Shown one piece after another: positions 59,466 through 64,000 of a stretch of DNA of 64,000 nt; the first letter of the stretch is position 1; each line of letters starts with the position of its first letter. The notes under the pieces are model-generated. The model did no database searches. It was not told the origin of the DNA and saw only the letters and a list, made by a program, of their open reading frames with translations. The DNA comes from Candidatus Latescibacterota bacterium. GTDB taxonomy: Bacteria > JAAXHH01. The position numbers and the translations under genes were made by a program. The stretch lies in NCBI GenBank assembly GCA_022823465.1, contig JAJEHX010000011.1, forward strand, positions 1 to 64,000. The letters run 5' to 3'.

Positions 59466-60311
59466 TTATCCGGCGATCTTGCAGGTTTCCAGGTAAAGGT
59501 CCACAGAGGCTTTCAGGGTCATCTCGCCGCGCATTACCTGGTCTTCATAGGCACGGTACCAGCCGGGAATCAGTGATCGGGCCTCACGGAATTCGGAGAG
59601 GATGAGCCGAGCGAAATCTCCGCTTTCCTCCAGGTAGCCGCTATCGTGAAAGTCCGCGATGGCCCTTTCACGATCGTAGTCCAGTCGGATGATCTCCGCC
59701 TGCCACGCACCGTCCTCGTGTGTCAATTGCGCATAGGCCGCACGGGGATCGCGGTCGAAGGGCGCGCCCACCGCACCCACGTTGACGACCAGGGTATCGT
59801 CCACGGTCCGGATCAACGGGCGATGCGTGTGTCCCACCACAAGAACGGCCGGCGCCGGCGCGATTTTCCCGCGCAGCGATTCCTCCGAATCATCGGGGAA
59901 GATGCCTTTTCGATCGCCCAGCATGGAGGCATGCACCATCCTGATTTCATCCCCGGCGTCATCTGCCATATCCCATTGAACGGGCAGGGCGGTAAGCGGT
60001 TCGACCAGGCCGTCCAACTGCTCATACGTCCACTTCGCGTGCCGGATGATTTCGAATTCGGGCCCCTGGCCGGGCAAGTCATCCGTCACGTATTTCAGGA
60101 CGTATCGTTCGTGGTTACCCCGTATCACGCCCCAGTCTTCGGCTTCGGCGCGGGCCAGTACGCGTTCGGTGCAGGAACGGGGGTTCGGTCCCCGGTTGAT
60201 GATGTCGCCCGCGACGAGCACGCGATCGGGACGCCAGCGATCGATATGGTCGAGGACGGTTTCCAGCGCGTCCAGGTTGCTGTGCACGTCGGCGAATACG
60301 GCGATCTTCAT
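59466..60311 (-). CDS. Calcineurin-like metallophosphoesterase
   Basis: This 281-residue enzyme has all motifs of the family: FADVHSN (D8, H10), GDIINRGPN, RGNHERY and GHTHRP. It resembles cytosolic YfcE- or ApaH-type phosphoesterases that cleave phosphodiesters or dinucleoside polyphosphates. Its ATG (60309-60311) overlaps the stop of the dimethylformamidase-beta-like gene by four bases, so it belongs to the same operon. Confidence 0.93.
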   Translation of the reverse strand: MKIAVFADVHSNLDALETVLDHIDRWRPDRVLVAGDIINRGPNPRSCTERVLARAEAEDWGVIRGNHERYVLKYVTDDLPGQGPEFEIIRHAKWTYEQLDGLVEPLTALPVQWDMADDAGDEIRMVHASMLGDRKGIFPDDSEESLRGKIAPAPAVLVVGHTHRPLIRTVDDTLVVNVGAVGAPFDRDPRAAYAQLTHEDGAWQAEIIRLDYDRERAIADFHDSGYLEESGDFARLILSEFREARSLIPGWYRAYEDQVMRGEMTLKASVDLYLETCKIAG

Positions 60312-62545
60312 GGGTTTCGGGGCTGATCGAAAGATTCGGTAGCCAGGAACCGGCGCAGCACGTTGGCCACGATCCGCGAAATGTCGTTGTCGGCTTCGTT
60401 GTACAGCAGGCTGCCGCAGAAGGTGATGGACCCCGTAGAAAAGAGCTGACCGCCGGAGTCCGATTTCTGATACACCATGTCCGCCCGGACCAGTTTTTCG
60501 ATTGGTTCTCCAGACCAGGTCGTGATATGGGTAAGCAACTCTTCGGGAACGGGAATGAAAGATTCGTGATGGTTCTCTGAACTTGCGATGACGTGGATGT
60601 TCTCGGGTGTTCCCAGTCGATGGTCGGCCCGATCGAGTTCAAATCCGGCGGCCCCGTTGCCGCTGAATCCGTAACCGCCCACGGTATCGCTCTCCACGCC
60701 TTCGAATATCCACGCGGTCTCCGGGTTGGCGCGGGCGTTCGGATCGATTCGGTAGAACGATCCATGGAAATTGCCCTGGGCCGAAAACCCGACTCCGGCG
60801 AGTTGCTGCGGGGGCCGGTTGTTCCTGCGCCAGAGTCCGCCGTAACCGCCGTCAAAGGCCTGGAAGTACTCGCCCGGTTCGGCCGCCCAGGCCCGGATCC
60901 CCCCTTCGTTCCGACGGATTTCGAGGGTTCCGTTGCCTTCCGGGTGCACGGCGATGCGCCAGTAGAAGCCGTTTCCGCCCAGGTACATGAAATGCCCGCC
61001 CTGTTCCCGGTACTGCTGCAGCGCGTCGAGGGTGCGCGGCGTATGGTACTCCGGATGGGAGCCTGTCGTGACGGCGCGGTACCCCCTGATCGCGTCGATA
61101 CCCTCGTCATGCAGTTCCTGGTCGGTGACGATGTCGAAGGGGATGTTCATCTTTTCGAGCCACGCGTATATGTGGGTGTCCGCCTGCAGGTGGCGCAGCC
61201 CGGAGCAGTCTCCTTCCGTTGCGCCGAAGGTGATGTAACCCGGGCGGAGCGAGAAGAGGGGCCGTCGGTGGTTCGCATGGCAGATACCGCTGCCATCCGT
61301 GTGAAAGTTATAGGTGGACAATCCGTATTCCGGGTGAACGGCGGGATTCCAGGGATAGGCCTTCCACTCGCTGATCCGGTCGAGCCACGATGGATCGAAA
61401 TTGGGCCGGGCGTGATTGCCGTAGATGGTATAGGTGAATGTGGAGGCCAGTACGCACAGGTCCGCCCTGGGCCGGCCCAGGGGCGGGCAGACGTAGAAGG
61501 GCATCAGGTCTTCGTGCTCCCCGCACCGGATCCTGGCCGCGTAGAGCCCCGACCTCAGGTCGTCCGGGATCGCAAAGGTAAAGTCAGTCTCCCAGCCGAA
61601 GTCGTAGATATCGTCTTCATGAAAGTGTATTGCGCCGTACTGCTCCGGCGCGTGCTTCCAGGACATCTCCTCGCCGGTCCAGGTGGATCCGGTCATGGCG
61701 CGGGCCGGCATGTTGACCAGGCGGCCATGCAGCGCCAGCGGTCCGACGTCCACGACCCGGGTCGAACGCGTATCCCTGGCGAAGTCCCACTTGGCCCATG
61801 CGCCTTGATGGTTTTCGACGTCGTATTCGCGGTCGTCGATTTCTTCAACGGGAAGATCGACGATGGAAGGCCCTTCGATCTTCCCGTTGAAGTGGCCGTT
61901 GACGGGATCGCCGTCCACGGCGCCGAATATACACCGGGCCATGTTCTTGATGGGAACGGATCCAATGGCTGCCGCCGTGTAGCTGGACGTTCCGGCTGGA
62001 AGGTCCAGCGCGCGGCACCCCACGCTCATGGTGCCGTTTACGTCATCGTAATTGGCCCACACCCTGTACCACCGCCTGGCCTTGACCGATTCGCCGCGGC
62101 AGGCGGCGGTGGTCTCCGCCTCCCGGTTCGACGGTGAACGGGCGACCGCAGTGACGGCGCCGCGGTTCAGGCACAGGCTGAGGACCGGTTGCCGTCCGGC
62201 ATCACCGATACTGATGATGCCCTGCCGCGCTCTTTCGGGGGTCGTCGGCCAGATCGTGGCCGAAATGAAGACGCCACGCGGGTCCCGGAATCGGCCGTCG
62301 AGCGAGATGACGGCGTATGAGCCCGGGTAGAAAGGCTGAGACCTGGAAGGGAATTCGCCGCCGAAGGGCAGGTCCACGTCCTCCAGTTGCTGGCCGGGAC
62401 CGGCGGGATTGGGATCGGCGCAGATCACGCGAACGAGGCTGGCGCGAAAGGGCGCCTGCGCGTGGCTGCTTACCTTGAAAGCGATTTCGTCACCGGGCCG
62501 GCCGGACAACCGGTCGGTGTAACCCAGCAGGGGAATGGCAGACAT
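60308..62545 (-). CDS. N,N-dimethylformamidase large (beta) subunit-like protein
   Basis: The product has 745 residues, close to the dimethylformamidase large subunit (about 760). IPLLGYTDRLSGRPGDEIAF is the typical N-terminus. A laminin-G-like region lies around residues 130-280, with a C-terminal class-I-amidotransferase-like domain (GYRAVTTGSHPEYHTPRTLD, GGHFMYLGGNGFYW). The small alpha subunit of known dimethylformamidases is absent, so an amide other than dimethylformamide is likely the substrate. The ATG overlaps the PhyH stop (TGATG), and its own stop overlaps the phosphoesterase start. Confidence 0.85.
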   Translation of the reverse strand: MSAIPLLGYTDRLSGRPGDEIAFKVSSHAQAPFRASLVRVICADPNPAGPGQQLEDVDLPFGGEFPSRSQPFYPGSYAVISLDGRFRDPRGVFISATIWPTTPERARQGIISIGDAGRQPVLSLCLNRGAVTAVARSPSNREAETTAACRGESVKARRWYRVWANYDDVNGTMSVGCRALDLPAGTSSYTAAAIGSVPIKNMARCIFGAVDGDPVNGHFNGKIEGPSIVDLPVEEIDDREYDVENHQGAWAKWDFARDTRSTRVVDVGPLALHGRLVNMPARAMTGSTWTGEEMSWKHAPEQYGAIHFHEDDIYDFGWETDFTFAIPDDLRSGLYAARIRCGEHEDLMPFYVCPPLGRPRADLCVLASTFTYTIYGNHARPNFDPSWLDRISEWKAYPWNPAVHPEYGLSTYNFHTDGSGICHANHRRPLFSLRPGYITFGATEGDCSGLRHLQADTHIYAWLEKMNIPFDIVTDQELHDEGIDAIRGYRAVTTGSHPEYHTPRTLDALQQYREQGGHFMYLGGNGFYWRIAVHPEGNGTLEIRRNEGGIRAWAAEPGEYFQAFDGGYGGLWRRNNRPPQQLAGVGFSAQGNFHGSFYRIDPNARANPETAWIFEGVESDTVGGYGFSGNGAAGFELDRADHRLGTPENIHVIASSENHHESFIPVPEELLTHITTWSGEPIEKLVRADMVYQKSDSGGQLFSTGSITFCGSLLYNEADNDISRIVANVLRRFLATESFDQPRNP

Positions 62546-63357
62546 CAGTTACCCGGGAGGAGTTCGTCGCCCGGCCGCCGCTCCCTGTACCCGCACACCA
62601 TAAGGCCGGGCCGGCCGAAGCTCTGCCCGTATTCCTGCCTGTTGTCGGGATTCCGGTAGCCCATGCGCACGAGCCGCCGGGGCGCCCGGGTCTGATTGAT
62701 GTAGGAGCCGTGCACGGTGTCGATGCAGAACAGGACCACGTCCCCCGCCCTGGCCGGAACGGGCACCGTGTTTTCCAGCTTGTACTCGTCCGTAGGCAGA
62801 TGGGGCGCGCAGGGACCCTCTTCCGTTTCGGTGATGTGCTGCAGATGGCCCGATTTGTGCGAGCCGGCCAGGAAGCGGATCTCTCCGTTTTCATGGCAGG
62901 TGTCGTCCAGGTGCACGAGGACGTCGATGTACCGGCCGTCGTGATGGCCGTAGAAGGGGTTGTCCTGGTGCAGGGGAAAGGGGTGGCCGGTCTGGGGCGG
63001 CTTGATATGCAAGGTGGTGTGGTGAAGCTCTACGTCCGGACCAAGCAACTGCGACAGGGCCTCTACCAGCCGCGGATTGGCTACCGCCCTGGACCACGCC
63101 TGGGAATAGAAGTGCAGGTCGTGCATGGCCGTAAGCCTGGATTTGGCCTCGGTTTCCGGATCCATGTAGGCCAGGCGCCAGGGACCGTTCCATCCGGGGC
63201 TCGTGAACGCCCAGTCTTCGACGAGCCGGTCCATCTGGTCCGAAAGTTCCGCCGTTTCTTCCGGCGTGAATACCTCTGGGATGTGGAGAAACCCATTTTC
63301 ATGGTAGAACGCGATCTGCTCGTCGCTCAGCACGGTTTGTTCCATGACCATGGTCAT
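62545..63357 (-). CDS. Phytanoyl-CoA dioxygenase (PhyH) family protein
   Basis: This 270-residue Fe(II)/2-oxoglutarate dioxygenase has H130 and D132 in FPLHQDNPF, H216 in DTVHGSY and R227 or R228 as the 2-oxoglutarate anchor. The start at 63357 is supported by AAGGAG with an 8-base spacer; two further in-frame ATGs follow. Its stop overlaps the ATG of the dimethylformamidase-like gene (TGATG), so the three genes PhyH, amidase-like and phosphoesterase form a coupled operon. Oxidative attack on an N-alkyl amide before hydrolysis is a plausible but unproven scheme. Confidence 0.9.
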   Translation of the reverse strand: MTMVMEQTVLSDEQIAFYHENGFLHIPEVFTPEETAELSDQMDRLVEDWAFTSPGWNGPWRLAYMDPETEAKSRLTAMHDLHFYSQAWSRAVANPRLVEALSQLLGPDVELHHTTLHIKPPQTGHPFPLHQDNPFYGHHDGRYIDVLVHLDDTCHENGEIRFLAGSHKSGHLQHITETEEGPCAPHLPTDEYKLENTVPVPARAGDVVLFCIDTVHGSYINQTRAPRRLVRMGYRNPDNRQEYGQSFGRPGLMVCGYRERRPGDELLPGN

Positions 63358-63407
63358 CGCTGATTCTCCTTGTTTGGTTTTGCGTGCAGGGAGATGAAGG
63401 CCATTAC

Positions 63408-63436
63408 AATGTAGCGTTTTCGATCCCGGCAGGCAA
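63408..63436 (-). promoter_or_regulatory. Weak candidate sigma70-type promoter of the PhyH operon
   Basis: On the minus strand TTGCCT (63431-63436) and TACATT (63408-63413) are 17 bases apart, each with four of six consensus matches. It is in the right place, about 50 bases upstream of the PhyH start, but weak. Confidence 0.3.
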
Positions 63437-63452
63437 TCCTATTTGACACTAT

Positions 63453-64000
63453 CTAACGGTACACTTCAGACAAAAGCTCGTAGGACCGCAGCCGGGCGTC
63501 GAAATCATGGGTGATGGTGACGGCCATGACCTCTTCGGTCCCGAACTGGCCGGCGAGCCGGTCTATGGTATCCCGGACCTGATCCGGGCTGCCCACGGCC
63601 GCGAGACGGAACTTGTCGTCAAGAAAGGCTCTTTCGGGCTCGCTAAAGGTGTGCTTTTCGGCCTCCTCCACGGTGGGTACGACGTTGCTGGGCCTGCCCG
63701 ATGCGAAGCGGGCAAAGAGCAGGTCCCGGCTGAGAGCGAGGCGTTGGGCCTCCGCCTCGGTGTCGGCGCAGATGACGTTGATCGCGATACAGGTTCCCGG
63801 TTCAGGTGACTGGCTGGACGGTTCGAAGTGGTGGCGGTAGAATTCGAGGATGCGCGGGTCGATGTTGCTGTTGATGAACAGGGCGAAATTGTACGGGAGT
63901 CCCAGCCGGGCCGCCAGCATCGCGCTCTCAGGGCTGGATCCGAGCATCCAGACAGGGGGCGGGGACTGGATAGGCGGCGTGACGCGCGGTTCGAAATCCC
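63453..64000 (-). CDS. LLM-class flavin-dependent oxidoreductase, partial
   Basis: The frame continues across the right edge of the window; residues upstream of the in-frame ATG at 63947 include PPVWMLGSSPESA, the family segment seen in bacterial luciferase-like monooxygenases. The visible 181 residues cover the C-terminal half of the TIM barrel (VRDTIDRLAGQFGTEEVMAV near the end). These enzymes use reduced flavin, FMNH2 or F420, to oxidise small molecules. It may belong to the PhyH operon (96-base gap, same strand). Confidence 0.85.
   Translation of the reverse strand, partial: DFEPRVTPPIQSPPPVWMLGSSPESAMLAARLGLPYNFALFINSNIDPRILEFYRHHFEPSSQSPEPGTCIAINVICADTEAEAQRLALSRDLLFARFASGRPSNVVPTVEEAEKHTFSEPERAFLDDKFRLAAVGSPDQVRDTIDRLAGQFGTEEVMAVTITHDFDARLRSYELLSEVYR

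Noticed and set aside
57381-59576. A 731-codon plus-strand frame over the phosphotransferase and sulfatase-fold genes
   Set aside because: It has no recognisable domain and opposes two genes with complete catalytic motifs.
60593-62137. A 514-codon plus-strand frame opposite the dimethylformamidase-like gene
   Set aside because: Codon-phase shadow of the minus-strand gene, no start signal or domain.

Overview
The window looks like chromosome from an uncultured, GC-rich Gram-negative bacterium with an outer membrane. The basis is a TonB-dependent receptor, several lipoproteins and periplasmic enzymes, dipeptide-type ABC transporters, and a menaquinone (futalosine) route. The gene content is heavy in phytanoyl-CoA-type dioxygenases, Gfo/Idh/MocA oxidoreductases, TIM-barrel epimerases, a mannonate-dehydratase-like enolase, GH172/DUF2961, DUF1080, sulfatase-fold and amidohydrolase proteins. 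That mix is what I associate with Latescibacterota/Poribacteria/Gemmatimonadota-like genomes. The phylum is an inference; no rRNA is present. I see no phage, transposase, IS element or CRISPR array.

Layout. 1-1625: end of a zinc-type dehydrogenase, a PhyH dioxygenase and a small nuclease-like protein. 4517-1675 (minus): SDR, PhyH and ManD-like operon. 11100-4715 (minus): complete peptide-type ABC importer (DppD, DppF, binding protein, DppB, DppC) behind a good sigma70-type promoter. 11266-17136: Tat-exported HisC-like aminotransferase, ftsH, an ECF sigma factor and an AGCS sodium/amino-acid symporter. 17370-23205: Gfo/Idh pair and a second ABC cassette without ATPases. 23342-34651: FrnE/DsbA-like protein, GH172, MFS, FMN 2-hydroxyacid oxidase, M3 oligopeptidase, Gfo/Idh, methyltransferase, mqnB, mqnD and an M55 D-aminopeptidase. 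45568-34652: epimerases, a DUF6785-type membrane protein, NhaC antiporter, Gfo/Idh and paired amidohydrolases. 47632-45641 (minus): anchored monohaem cytochrome c, a conserved partner protein and a UGSC-family selenoprotein read through an in-frame TGA. 56481-47729: TonB receptor, DUF1080, PQQ dehydrogenase, HAD, LVIVD-repeat lipoprotein and a signal-peptide FAH-fold protein. 56671-56868: two tRNA-Pro genes. 64000-56916: kinase-like phosphotransferase, sulfatase-fold enzyme, and an overlapping operon of PhyH, dimethylformamidase-beta-like protein and phosphoesterase, ending with a partial LLM flavoprotein.

The gene set suggests a heterotroph scavenging peptides, sugars and small organic compounds, with import (two peptide ABC systems, AGCS, MFS, NhaC), periplasmic oxidation (PQQ enzyme, cytochrome c) and a menaquinone chain.

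Two observations stand out. First, the selenoprotein operon at 45641-47632 would be called a broken gene by ordinary annotation. Second, short tandem repeats, each with its own unit of 14-48 bp, sit just behind gene 3' ends at a dozen or more places, and at seven of them the repeat includes the stop codon. No stretch over 300 bases lacks a gene except 56482-56915, which holds the two tRNAs.
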